Source: Actinomycetota bacterium (GTDB lineage Bacteria; Actinomycetota; CADDZG01; WHSQ01). From it: 64,000 nucleotides of DNA. The stretch covers positions 28,030 to 92,029 of the forward strand of contig WHTI01000002.1 in NCBI GenBank assembly GCA_009377815.1. Reading direction: 5' to 3'. The notes below the pieces were generated by a model. That model was not told the origin of the DNA. It made no database searches and was given only the letters and a program-made list of their open reading frames with translations. The position numbers and the translations under genes were made by a program. This document shows positions 29,560 through 38,964 of the stretch, piece after piece (position 1 is the first letter of the stretch; each line of letters begins with the position of its first letter).

Positions 29560-30455
29560 CGGACAGGGGTTTCGCTGCTCGTTTGCGAGCGGTGCACCCC
29601 ATCATCCTGTCTGGCTCGGTATGCCTGTTGTGGTCTTCGGCCTTCCTATCTGGCCGCATCGCCCTTCGCGAGAGTGATCCGTTCATCGTGGCGGGCGTGC
29701 GCCAGATGCTCGCCGCGTTCGCGACATGGGGTCTGCTTTCATTTTGGGGCTATCGGTTGTCGCTCATCCCGATCACCGCGTCCTACGTCACCTTCTTCTT
29801 GCTGGACGTCGTGATGTTGCATGGGTTCACATTGCTCGGCATATCGCTGCTGCCCGCGGGTGTGGGGGCCGGACTCCTCTACATCTATCCGGTATTCACT
29901 ACGGTTCTGGCGATCATTGTGCTGAAGGAGCGTGTGCGGCGGCGCTTCTGGGTTTCACTTTTCCTGGCAGCTGCAGGGGTCGTCCTCATTTCTCGAGTCG
30001 GGGCTCAGGGATTTCGACTCGGGCACCTCGCGTTCTTGATCGCAGCACTCTCGTGGGCGGCTTCGACGACGCTTTTCAAACGTGCACGATTGGGTGAGGA
30101 CATCGTCAGCCTTCAGATTTGGTCGATGTTCCTGGGCGGTGCCGTTCTTGCTGCAATCGCCCTCATCATCGGTGAGGGCCACATCGAACCGTCCGTTTCG
30201 TTCTTCCTCGCCTTGGCATGGCTCGTGATCCCGGCCGGCGCCGTCGCGATGGTGTTGTGGTACACGGCGCTGTCTGTGTTGCCCGCGCACCGCGCGTCTT
30301 TCTCCCTCGTTCCGGTCCCGTTTCTCACGCTGTTCTTTGGCCGGCTCATCCTCGGCGAGCCGATCACGTGGAGCGGCTTCATAGGCATCGTCTGCGTGAC
30401 CGTAGGCCTGCTCGTACTTCCGCGACGGAGGGCACGCTCAGCGCCGTTGACCTAA
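29550..30455 (+). CDS. EamA/DMT-family transporter
   Basis: About 10 hydrophobic segments; LWSSAFLSGRIALRESDPFIVAGVRQML, LGEPITWSGFIGIVCVTVGLL. Confidence 0.85.
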   Translation: MALTDRGFAARLRAVHPIILSGSVCLLWSSAFLSGRIALRESDPFIVAGVRQMLAAFATWGLLSFWGYRLSLIPITASYVTFFLLDVVMLHGFTLLGISLLPAGVGAGLLYIYPVFTTVLAIIVLKERVRRRFWVSLFLAAAGVVLISRVGAQGFRLGHLAFLIAALSWAASTTLFKRARLGEDIVSLQIWSMFLGGAVLAAIALIIGEGHIEPSVSFFLALAWLVIPAGAVAMVLWYTALSVLPAHRASFSLVPVPFLTLFFGRLILGEPITWSGFIGIVCVTVGLLVLPRRRARSAPLT

Positions 30456-30657
30456 GAAGCCGAACCTTAACGTAGGAAAGGTCATAGTGAGTATGTCTAT
30501 TGCTTAGATGGGCGAGGAACTCGGACGGGCAGGTCCTCGGACGGAGGAACCTGCTCTTAATCGGGTACCGATGGATCCCAATCTCCAGGGCATCCTCTCC
30601 TAGCGCGAAACGAATCAATAGATATAATCATCATACTGTTAATGAGTCGGGAGGTCG

Positions 30658-31782
30658 ATGAGTGTGAGCAACGTTCCGGGATTAGACGAGTTTCGCTCCT
30701 TCTTCTTGGATGAGGTGGAGGAGGCCGCGGAGGAGATCGAATCCACGGATGCCATCCCCGAGCGGGTCCTGAAGAGAGCCGCGGAACTGGGTGCCTACCG
30801 CCTCACTCTCCCAGAGGAACACGGGGGCTTCGACCTGAAACTCTCCGACTACCTTCCCTATCTGGAGGCTTCGGCAGAAGGCCCCGGGGCGGGTCGAATG
30901 CTCGTACACCTGACTAACGGTGTATGGCGTCCGATTGCCGAGTTCGGCACTGACGAACAACGGAAGCTGATCGCAGGTCTCGCAAGCGGAGACGAGGTCG
31001 TGGCCTTCTGCCTGACCGAACAAGCCGGAGGGACGGGTAGGGATCTGAGATCACGCGCCGTCAAGACTCAGGATGACTGGCTGCTCTCGGGCGAGAAGCA
31101 CCTGATCACCTTTGCCGACAGGGCAACGCATTTCCTGTTGGTGGTGGGAACCGACTCCGAGCACGAGGAAGCTTCTCTGACAGCGTTCCTGGTGCCGCGT
31201 GAAACCGATGGATTCGAGATTGATGTCTCGCAACCGACGATGGGCATCCACGGGACCGGGCATGCCTTCCTTAGGTACGAGAACATGCGCGTTCCGGACA
31301 GGTTCCGGCTCGGCGTTGTGGGCCAGGGCCTAGAAGTGGCACTTAGCTTTCTCGATTACAGCCGCATTTCGCTGTCGACGTGCATGGTGGGACTTGCGAA
31401 GAGGGCGATGGACGAGGCGGTGGCATTCTCCAAGCGGCGAGAAACCTTCGGAAAGCTGATCTCTTCACGGCAAGCCATACAGGGCCACATTGCCGACATG
31501 CATACTGATGTGACGGCGGGACGAGCCTTGGTACGCGCCGCCGCGACCGACTACGACGAGGGGCTTCCGGTCAGGATCATCGCGGCGACCGCCAAACTCT
31601 TCTGTCTGAATATGGTGGGTCGTGTCACGGACCTGGCCCTGAAGGTGCACGGCGGTTATGGCTTCACGAAAGCTGCGCCCATCGAGCGCATCTACCGGGA
31701 CGCCCGAGGATTCTGGTTCGAGGAAGGGACACAGGAGATTCAGCGACTCGTCATTGCTAGGGGAGTGCTGGACTCGGCTTGA
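30658..31782 (+). CDS. Acyl-CoA dehydrogenase
   Basis: AFCLTEQAGGTGRDLRS, KVHGGYGFTKAAPIERIYRDARGFWFEEGTQEIQRLVIARGVL. Confidence 0.92.
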   Translation: MSVSNVPGLDEFRSFFLDEVEEAAEEIESTDAIPERVLKRAAELGAYRLTLPEEHGGFDLKLSDYLPYLEASAEGPGAGRMLVHLTNGVWRPIAEFGTDEQRKLIAGLASGDEVVAFCLTEQAGGTGRDLRSRAVKTQDDWLLSGEKHLITFADRATHFLLVVGTDSEHEEASLTAFLVPRETDGFEIDVSQPTMGIHGTGHAFLRYENMRVPDRFRLGVVGQGLEVALSFLDYSRISLSTCMVGLAKRAMDEAVAFSKRRETFGKLISSRQAIQGHIADMHTDVTAGRALVRAAATDYDEGLPVRIIAATAKLFCLNMVGRVTDLALKVHGGYGFTKAAPIERIYRDARGFWFEEGTQEIQRLVIARGVLDSA

Positions 31783-31854
31783 TCCTTGCCTAGGAGTGTG
31801 GCCTCCACTATCGGCCTTCATTTCTCTGGCGGAACCCAGGAGAAAGGAGCTGGA

Positions 31855-32817
31855 TTGAAACGCAGGGAATCCGCCGGGGGCATGGGCACCGGGCTGGTTG
31901 CTCTGGGTGCCTCTCTGTGGGCGACCGACCTGATCTTCAGGCGAGGCCTGGCTCGTGACCTCCCCGCCGTCGAGGTCGTCTTCTGGGAACACCTGATACT
32001 TACGATCCTGTGCTGCCCTCTTGTCATGAGGAGCGTCCGTTACCTACGGAGCCTCGACCGTGGCGACTGGGTCGCAGCGATCATCGTGGGCGCAGGCTCA
32101 TCGGTCGTCGCGACGGTGCTGTTCACGGAAGCGTTCGCCGTTGCGCTTCGTGAGACGGGTAACCCCACGGAAGTCCTGTTACTCCAGAAGCTCCAGCCGC
32201 TGATTGTGGTGCTTGCGGCCAGGTTCCTCCTCGGCGAGCGCGTGATCCCGCGTTACTGGATGTACGCGATCCCGGCCATCATCGGCGCGTACCTCGTTTC
32301 GGTGCCCGATCCGCTCGAGTTCAGGATCTCCGAGCTGGTGCCCGCGGTGTTGTCGATTGGCGCCGCGTCGCTCTGGGGACTCGGCACGGTCCTCGGTCGC
32401 CGGCTGTCGTTCAAGATCCCGGCCATTCGGCTCTCATCGATCCGCTTCTGCGCTGGTTTTCCCGTGTCGGTGGTGTTGTTGTTGATCTTCGAGAGCGGAA
32501 CCAAGGCGACGATGAGCGAGGCTCCTGAGTTGCTCGCGCTCGCTGTCGTCCCCGGACTAATCGCGGTCTCACTCTATTACCGGGGGCTCGCGAGGACACC
32601 CGCCGTCACGGCCACCCTCGCCGAGCTGGCGTTTCCTCTCGCTACAATCGTGTTGTCTTACGCTCTGTTCGACGCGCCCCTCTTAGTATCGCAGTGGATC
32701 GGCATCGGGCTGCTCGCCGGGAGCATCACGGCGCTTGGTCTCGCCAGCCGGAAGGGTCCGAGTGAGGTCGGGATTCAACGCGAGCGGAGTGCCGGGCCAG
32801 CCGGGGCGCCTGTCTAG
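31855..32817 (+). CDS. EamA/DMT-family transporter
   Basis: Multi-TM, ASLWATDLIFRRGLARDLPAVEVVFWEHLIL, LLLQKLQPLIVVLAARFLLGERV; TTG start 31855 preceded by AGAAAGGAG. Confidence 0.82.
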   Translation: MKRRESAGGMGTGLVALGASLWATDLIFRRGLARDLPAVEVVFWEHLILTILCCPLVMRSVRYLRSLDRGDWVAAIIVGAGSSVVATVLFTEAFAVALRETGNPTEVLLLQKLQPLIVVLAARFLLGERVIPRYWMYAIPAIIGAYLVSVPDPLEFRISELVPAVLSIGAASLWGLGTVLGRRLSFKIPAIRLSSIRFCAGFPVSVVLLLIFESGTKATMSEAPELLALAVVPGLIAVSLYYRGLARTPAVTATLAELAFPLATIVLSYALFDAPLLVSQWIGIGLLAGSITALGLASRKGPSEVGIQRERSAGPAGAPV

Positions 32818-32862
32818 ATATCCCATTGCAGATCCGCTGCAGTGAGATGGATTCTCGAGGGG

Positions 32863-33075
32863 CTAGCCCGCGGCTACGAACCTCGCTGTTGCCCTGGGGC
32901 TTGGGACAGGTTCCTTATGAGCTCTGAGGGATTCGATATGGAGGCGAATCGCGTCCTTCATAAGGGCCTCGACTTCATCGAGGCTCTCGCCGGCAGCAAC
33001 ACAGCCCGGTAAGTCAGGGGAGTATGCCGAAAACGATTCGCCCTCGCCTTCGATAACAACAAGATACTCAGTCAT
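32863..33075 (-). CDS. hicB: HicB-family antitoxin
   Basis: MTEYLVVIEGEGESFSAYSPDLPGCVAAGESLDEVEALMKDAIRLHIESL; overlaps hicA by 8 bp. Confidence 0.88.
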   Translation of the reverse strand: MTEYLVVIEGEGESFSAYSPDLPGCVAAGESLDEVEALMKDAIRLHIESLRAHKEPVPSPRATARFVAAG

Positions 33076-33271
33076 CCTCGCTCCGTTGCTTTAGACCAGC
33101 CTGTCTCAGGATGCTCGCGAGTGTTCCCTTCTTGAGATCGGCTCCCAGTTTACCTGCTACCGTCACGGTCCCTGGTTTGTCAGGGTGGCGGTATTGACGG
33201 TGACTGCCGATCTGCCTGTCGATCGCCCAGCCATCCGCCCTCAACAACCTGATGACCTCTCGAACCTTCAT
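33068..33271 (-). CDS. hicA: HicA-family mRNA interferase toxin
   Basis: MKVREVIRLLRADGWAIDRQIGSHRQYRHPDKPGTVTVAGKLGADLKKGTLASILRQAGL. Confidence 0.93.
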   Translation of the reverse strand: MKVREVIRLLRADGWAIDRQIGSHRQYRHPDKPGTVTVAGKLGADLKKGTLASILRQAGLKQRSEDD

Positions 33272-33406
33272 CGTTACCTTTCTCCATGGAGGTGCACGAT
33301 GACGCTAGCGAGAGGGTGAGACATGAGCGCTGCCTAACAAGGTCTGCGAACCGAACCTCATCGTCCCTAGTTGATAGGCAGGTCGTAGTGCTCAGCGCTC
33401 GCCTTC

Positions 33407-34630
33407 TTACGCTCGACCGTCGCTCTCCTCGAACGTCGAGTCGGCTATCCGTAGCCACGCGGCGGTTCCCACGGCTATCGGCAGGAGCAGGAGGACCGCC
33501 ATCGCAGTGAGACTCGCCTTGGCCCCCCATCCCGTCGTGCCGACCACCAGGGCCACTACCGCGCCGGTCACCATCGCCTTCTGTGCCGAGCTGTAGAGCT
33601 TGCGGTGGACGCGGCGTTCCTCGAGCGTTTGACTGATGATCGCCATCGAGACGAGCGCGGCGGCGAGGGAACCGACCAGGAGCCAGCGGACCGTGTCCGG
33701 GAGGGGCTCCTCCACATGCTCGATCGTGTTCAGCACGCCTGCGCCTCCGGCCCCGATCGCGATCACCAACGGGAGATGCACGTAAACCCATATCTGGGTA
33801 AGGCGGGATACCGGGGGCCGGTGGGACACAAGGTCGAAGTAGATCCACCACAGTCCGATGGCGACGAGCATTCCAAGAATCCCGATCGTCACGCCGTTGA
33901 GCTCAAGTGGCTTGATCGCGGCCATACCGTTTACCGCACCGGCGACGACCTCGCCGAGGACGATGATCATGAAGAGGCCGATCCGCTCGATCAACGACGG
34001 TGTCATGGCGATGTTGGCGTCGCCTTGCTGGGTTGCTGGAGGCGTCCAGCGGAACGAAGCGATCACGTATCCCACAACTTCAAGAAGCAGGGCCGCGGCC
34101 CACACACGGTACTGGGCGGGCTGCTCGAAACCCACACTCGCGGCGAAGAGCAGGGCCGAGGCGAAGTAGCCACTCGAGTAGGGAACCGATGCCGGACGAT
34201 GCGTGGGGTCGTGAAGCCCCGTCCGGAACCACAGGATCGTGAGGATGAAGCCGTTGGTGGCGTAGGCGAGAGCGAAGCCGTCGGCGCCGTTGCCGGGAAC
34301 GTCTCCGACGTAGACGGCCATGATAGCCACGGCGAGCATCTGACCGAAGGTGAAGATACGCACGCTCACGTCGTTGGTCGTATGGAGGTCGTGGTACAGG
34401 GTGCCGTTGATCCACGACGACCACATCGCGTAGAACAGGAACACGAACCAACCGACACCGGACCACGATGGATGTTCGGCGAGACGGTGGGCCAGCTGCG
34501 CGAGTACGACGACGAAGACGAGGTCGAAGAACAGCTCGAGGAACGTGACCCGCCGATCCGAGGCCCGGTCTTCGAAGCGCGCCGGCGGTTGCCACAGGCG
34601 ACGGAAGGTAGATGTCCGGTTCTCAGTCAT
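33407..34630 (-). CDS. Low temperature requirement protein A (LtrA) family
   Basis: RRVTFLELFFDLVFVVVLAQLAHRL, WWIYFDLV, YVHLPLVIAIGAGGAG. Confidence 0.92.
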   Translation of the reverse strand: MTENRTSTFRRLWQPPARFEDRASDRRVTFLELFFDLVFVVVLAQLAHRLAEHPSWSGVGWFVFLFYAMWSSWINGTLYHDLHTTNDVSVRIFTFGQMLAVAIMAVYVGDVPGNGADGFALAYATNGFILTILWFRTGLHDPTHRPASVPYSSGYFASALLFAASVGFEQPAQYRVWAAALLLEVVGYVIASFRWTPPATQQGDANIAMTPSLIERIGLFMIIVLGEVVAGAVNGMAAIKPLELNGVTIGILGMLVAIGLWWIYFDLVSHRPPVSRLTQIWVYVHLPLVIAIGAGGAGVLNTIEHVEEPLPDTVRWLLVGSLAAALVSMAIISQTLEERRVHRKLYSSAQKAMVTGAVVALVVGTTGWGAKASLTAMAVLLLLPIAVGTAAWLRIADSTFEESDGRA

Positions 34631-34949
34631 CGGCTTGTGCAGCTAATCCGACCCCAGGTCCATGGCGAACATTTCAACACAACGGAGGCGCGGGCGTCGC
34701 AAGCACAGTCGCACCGTGGTAGTGCTGGGAACGGCTTCCTATCCTTGAGCGAGTTCTAGCCCGCAAGCCTGGGGTGGGCGGAATTGAGGTTCGGGTGGCG
34801 TAGTCACTCACGAGTGCCGACCCCCGTCAGGCGACCATCGCGACCCTGCCTCACGATGAGTTCCGGGGCCGCGGCCAGACGGATCCCTTTCTTACGCTCC
34901 CGGATCTGTCGAATGATCGTCGATCATGTGCGGGCACAGGAGGATTGAC

Positions 34950-34974
34950 GTACTTTCTTACTTTCGGAAAGTAC
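34950..34974. promoter_or_regulatory. TA autoregulatory operator candidate: nested inverted repeats GTACTTTC..GAAAGTAC and TACTTTC-G-GAAAGTA
   Basis: Perfect arms read directly, ending 14 bp before the antitoxin ATG at 34989. Confidence 0.65.
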
Positions 34975-34988
34975 GCTAAGGTACTGGA

Positions 34989-35261
34989 ATGGCTGATTCA
35001 CGTGTGAGAGCGAAAGGACAGGTCACGATCCCTCGTGAGATACGGGAGCTCGCCCACCTCGAAGAGGGTGATCCGATCGAGGTTGAGATGGTCCCGGAGG
35101 GGATCCTCCTTAGGCCTCAGAAGGTCGTCGATGCGACGCAGTCTTGGTTCTGGACGCCCAACTGGCAGGCGGGGGAGCGCGACGCGTCGGCCGACATCGC
35201 CGCTGGTCGCGTTGAGACGTTCGAATCTGACGAGGAGTTCCTCGACTCCCTGGACGACTAG
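34989..35261 (+). CDS. AbrB/MazE/SpoVT-domain antitoxin
   Basis: VRAKGQVTIPREIRELAHLEEGDPIEVEMVPEGILLRPQK. Confidence 0.9.
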   Translation: MADSRVRAKGQVTIPREIRELAHLEEGDPIEVEMVPEGILLRPQKVVDATQSWFWTPNWQAGERDASADIAAGRVETFESDEEFLDSLDD

Positions 35262-35272
35262 GCGCGCTCACC

Positions 35273-35566
35273 GTGCCGACCTACGGGAAGACCGAGCGAT
35301 TCAAGAAGGACTACGCGGACTTATCGCCCGAGGCTAGGAAGCGATTCAAGAACGCGGTTAAGAAGTTCGTCGAAGACCTTCGCGCGGGTCGCCCATTCCG
35401 AAAGGGTCTGCGAGTCAAAGGGGTAAAGGGCGCGTCTGGCATCTTCGAGATGACTTGGGCGGATGATGGGCGCGCCACCTTTGAGTTCGGAGATGAGGGG
35501 AGAGAGGGTGAGACCCACATCATCTGGCGTCGAGTCGGCGCCCACGACGTCTTCGGCGAACCGTAG
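35273..35566 (+). CDS. RelE/ParE-superfamily toxin
   Basis: Small basic protein after AbrB antitoxin; YADLSPEARKRFKNAVKKFVEDL, FRKGLRVKGVKGASGIFEMTWADDGRATFEF; GTG start. Confidence 0.75.
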   Translation: MPTYGKTERFKKDYADLSPEARKRFKNAVKKFVEDLRAGRPFRKGLRVKGVKGASGIFEMTWADDGRATFEFGDEGREGETHIIWRRVGAHDVFGEP

Positions 35567-35710
35567 GAGACGATCTTCTCCAGGCCCGACCCAATGCATC
35601 CGTGGGTCGGACTGCTGAGGCCGTTTGTGTGACACAGTGAGGCCGATCTGACGGCAGGCCGTCACCATCTCTACGCGCGGGTCGCCGTGCAGGATCGAAG
35701 GGAATGAACC

Positions 35711-36289
35711 ATGAGCGCTCCAACTGATGCCGCCTACCCGGCGAGATTGAACATCGATTACCCGGATCGAAGCCTGGACCGCTTTTCGACGTTCTTCCGG
35801 ATGCTCTTCGCCATCCCGATCATGATCGTCATGGCCGCCCTCGGTGGGGGGTTGGGGCCGGCCGTCGGGCTGATGATCGTGTTCCGCCAGAAGTACCCGC
35901 GGTGGTGGTTCGACTTCAACCTCGAGTACACGCGGTTCACCACCCGGGTGAGTGCGTACTTGGGTCTGATGAATGACACGTACCCCTCCACCGACGAGGA
36001 GCAGACGGTTCATGTGGAGCTCGATTACCCGGATGCGAAGCAGGGCCTCAACCGGTGGCTGCCGTTGGTGAAGTGGCTGCTCGCACTTCCGCACTACGTG
36101 GTGCTCGTGGTCCTGTTCATCGGGGCGTTCTTCGCCGTGCTCATCGCCTGGTTCGCCATCCTCTTCACCGGCCGCTACCCCCGAGGACTGTTCACTTACG
36201 TCGAGGGAGTTAACCGTTGGGGGCTCCGGGTCCAGGCCTACGTATCGCTCCTGATCACCGATCGGTACCCGCCCTTCTCGCTCAAGTAG
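35711..36289 (+). CDS. DUF4389-domain membrane protein (two repeats)
   Basis: RLNIDYPDRSLDRFSTFFRMLFAIP ... VHVELDYPDAKQGLNRWLPLVKWLLALPHYVVL ... FTGRYPRGLFTYVEGVNRWGLRVQAYVSLL. Confidence 0.88.
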   Translation: MSAPTDAAYPARLNIDYPDRSLDRFSTFFRMLFAIPIMIVMAALGGGLGPAVGLMIVFRQKYPRWWFDFNLEYTRFTTRVSAYLGLMNDTYPSTDEEQTVHVELDYPDAKQGLNRWLPLVKWLLALPHYVVLVVLFIGAFFAVLIAWFAILFTGRYPRGLFTYVEGVNRWGLRVQAYVSLLITDRYPPFSLK

Positions 36290-36317
36290 TAGGTCCGGGC
36301 GTTCCGGCGTGCTGCTG

Positions 36318-37298
36318 TTACTGAGGGTCGGTCATCCTGTAGATGTCCGAGCCCATCGGCATGCGCCGGCAGTTGACCTTCTCGTAGTAGATGACCGGCT
36401 TCTCGTTCTTATTCGTGAAGGCGAAGGTGTGCGAGGAATCGAACCCGCGCGGGAGCCGGAAGAGGATCTCCGACTTGTACGGCTGGAGCAGGGCGTCGCT
36501 CGGGCTGAAGCGGACCATCCTGACCTTCCTTCCGCACCTCTTCCCCGTCGCGAATGCGTAGACGGTTCCGTCGGGGAGGACGGAGGACGCCCAGAACGCA
36601 GCTTCGTTCTCGAGGTAGTCCCCGAGGAACTCGGTGCTGCCGTCGCTCGCATCCCAGAGGCCCAGCACCGAGAAGTGGGAGTAGTCCCAGTCCCACTCGA
36701 TCCATGTGACGAAGTCGCCGTTGATCTGCCCGGGTGAGATGTAGTCGAAGCCGGGGACCGATCGGATCGTCTGCGTTTCCCCAGTCTTGGTGTCGTAGAC
36801 CATGAGGTGCCGCATGTTGGTCTTGAAGTTCAGGCGACCGAAGACGATGCGGTTTCCGGAGACGTCCGGCAGGTACTCCCATGCATTCTTCTTGTCGATC
36901 GCACGCAGGCGCCGGCTCGTGCCCTCCCTTAGGTCGTAGGCGCGGATCTGAGACCATGCTCGCTTGCCGCGACTTCCGAACATGTCGTTGCCTTCGAATT
37001 CCTGATAGACGAGGACGCCATCCTTGATGCCGCCGAGAGCGGCCCCGGTTCCCGGGCGGTTGACCTTACGCACGTCGCCCTTCGGGGAGCGAACGTAAAC
37101 GCTGAGACCTCCGTCCCTGGATCGGCGCTCTCTCCAGGCCAGGTAGCCGTTGCCCTTGATCGCCGCAACCTCAGAAGCCTTGCCGTCGAGCAGGGGTGAA
37201 CCCTGAGCCGATCCGGCGTAGGCGAGATCAGACTCCCCTGAGGGAATCATCGAGACGGACACGCAGAGGAGAAGGCCCCCCACCCACAGTCTTTTCAT
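36318..37298 (-). CDS. Secreted hypothetical protein, probable beta-propeller (TolB/WD40-like)
   Basis: Signal-like MKRLWVGGLLLCVSVS; repeated GNGYLAWRERR, GNRIVFGRLNF, GDFVTWIEWDW blade-like motifs. Confidence 0.6.
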   Translation of the reverse strand: MKRLWVGGLLLCVSVSMIPSGESDLAYAGSAQGSPLLDGKASEVAAIKGNGYLAWRERRSRDGGLSVYVRSPKGDVRKVNRPGTGAALGGIKDGVLVYQEFEGNDMFGSRGKRAWSQIRAYDLREGTSRRLRAIDKKNAWEYLPDVSGNRIVFGRLNFKTNMRHLMVYDTKTGETQTIRSVPGFDYISPGQINGDFVTWIEWDWDYSHFSVLGLWDASDGSTEFLGDYLENEAAFWASSVLPDGTVYAFATGKRCGRKVRMVRFSPSDALLQPYKSEILFRLPRGFDSSHTFAFTNKNEKPVIYYEKVNCRRMPMGSDIYRMTDPQ

Positions 37299-37435
37299 GG
37301 TCGGAGGATTGGCTCCCCGACGGCCGATTCCTGCTCGAGCGCAGCCCTTTCGGATGCGTGATCGGGGTTCGGTTACCTCCAACTGATCGGCCTCGGGCGT
37401 TTTCTCCAAGAGTCATTCCTGGGGTGAGAGGGAGC

Positions 37436-38932
37436 TCAGCGATCACCGTCGAGTACGACGCGGGTGATTATCTTCCGGGCTTGAGGGGGGATGTCCTTAA
37501 CCGTGGTCTCGAGACCAGCGGCCCTGGCATCTTCCAGCAATCCTCGCAGAGCCAAGGCACCCGTGAGATCGACGCGGCCCAGGCCATCGAGGTGGATGAC
37601 GAGCTTCCTTGAGTCCGGATGAGCGACCAAGAGCTCGGTGAAAGTGCGTTCGAGGCCGGGGGAGGAGGCGAAGTAGAGAACCCCCTTAGGCGCGAGATGG
37701 AGTGTTCCATTATCGCTCACCCAAGAAGGTATCGAGAGCCGCAGCTCTCGCAATAGATGTGCCGCGGTCGCCAGGGCCACCCCGACGAGCACACCTCTCT
37801 CGACGTGCGGAGCGAAGGAGACGGTCGCTACGAGGGTTCCGCCCGCGACGAGGAACTGGAGCCGCGCGTACGACCAGTACTCGCGGAAGGGGCGCAGCGA
37901 AAGCATCTCCCGTACCGCAACGATTACCCCGGCTGCGAGCGCAGGTACCGGCAGCGAGGACAGCAGATCCATGAACGGGAGCATGACGAGGACCACAAGT
38001 CCCGTGATCCCTCCTGCCAGACGCGTGGTCGCACCGGCGTCGTGGACCACCGCACTTCGCGTGAACGAGCCGCCGACCGGAAAGCCCCCGCCGATCGCCG
38101 CTGCGAGATTCGCAACGCCCTGGCTCACGAATTCTCGGTTCGGGTTCCATCTTTGCCGGTCGATGGCTGCGTAGTGGCGCGCTATCGCCGCAGGCTCCGA
38201 GAATCCCACGACGGCGATCACCATCGCGGGGATGAGAAGGAGCGGGATCGAAGCCCACGGCAGATCTAGTGAGAGCCGTGGGAAGCTGCCGCCGATCTCT
38301 CCCACGGTGTGACCGGTGTACCCGCCGAGGGCGCCGTACAGCGTCGCGCCCACCACCGCGAGGAGGATCCCCGGGAAGAGCCGGTGGATGCGCTTCCCGG
38401 CCAGGACAACGACGACGGTCGCCATGCCGACGAACAGCGACTGCAAGTGCCACGAGCCCGGTTGCATCAGTGCATTCCATGCGGCCACGAAAGGGTTGGC
38501 GGCGCTACCGGTCGCATATAGAAGGTCGGGGATCTGCGACGCAACGATCACCGCAGCCGCCCCGGTCATGAAGCCCGTGATGACCGGCTGCGAGAGGAGA
38601 TAGACGATCGTCCCTGCGTGGAACGCGCCCAAGAGGATCCTCATAGTCCCTACTAGCAGGGCGAGGAGACCCGCCAGCGCGACGTAATCGAACGATCCCG
38701 GGGCCGCGATCGCGGTGAGCGCGCCCAAGGTCAAGAGAGATGTGATGGCCGTGGGGCCCGTACCAAGATAGGGCGATGACGCGAAGAACGCCGCGGCGAT
38801 GGGGGCCAGTGCGGCAACGTATAGGCCTCGAGCGGGCGGCATCCCGGCAAGCTGAGCGTAGGCAAGGGACTGGGGGATGAGGACGAAAGCTGCGGTGACC
38901 CCAGCCACAAGATCCCCTCGTCCTATCCGCAT
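37436..38932 (-). CDS. SulP family anion (sulfate) transporter with C-terminal STAS domain
   Basis: DLVAGVTAAFVLIPQSLAYAQLAGMPPARGLYVAALAPIAAAFFASSPYLGTGPTAITSLL; C-term KLVIHLDGLGRVDLTGALALRGLLEDARAAGLE STAS. Confidence 0.93.
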   Translation of the reverse strand: MRIGRGDLVAGVTAAFVLIPQSLAYAQLAGMPPARGLYVAALAPIAAAFFASSPYLGTGPTAITSLLTLGALTAIAAPGSFDYVALAGLLALLVGTMRILLGAFHAGTIVYLLSQPVITGFMTGAAAVIVASQIPDLLYATGSAANPFVAAWNALMQPGSWHLQSLFVGMATVVVVLAGKRIHRLFPGILLAVVGATLYGALGGYTGHTVGEIGGSFPRLSLDLPWASIPLLLIPAMVIAVVGFSEPAAIARHYAAIDRQRWNPNREFVSQGVANLAAAIGGGFPVGGSFTRSAVVHDAGATTRLAGGITGLVVLVMLPFMDLLSSLPVPALAAGVIVAVREMLSLRPFREYWSYARLQFLVAGGTLVATVSFAPHVERGVLVGVALATAAHLLRELRLSIPSWVSDNGTLHLAPKGVLYFASSPGLERTFTELLVAHPDSRKLVIHLDGLGRVDLTGALALRGLLEDARAAGLETTVKDIPPQARKIITRVVLDGDR

Positions 38933-38964
38933 CCGGGCCCCTTCGGCGATTCCACTTGGGGAGA

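Noticed and set aside
33605-34759. 384-aa plus-strand ORF opposite LtrA
   Set aside because: Composition (charged, repetitive) typical of an antisense shadow.
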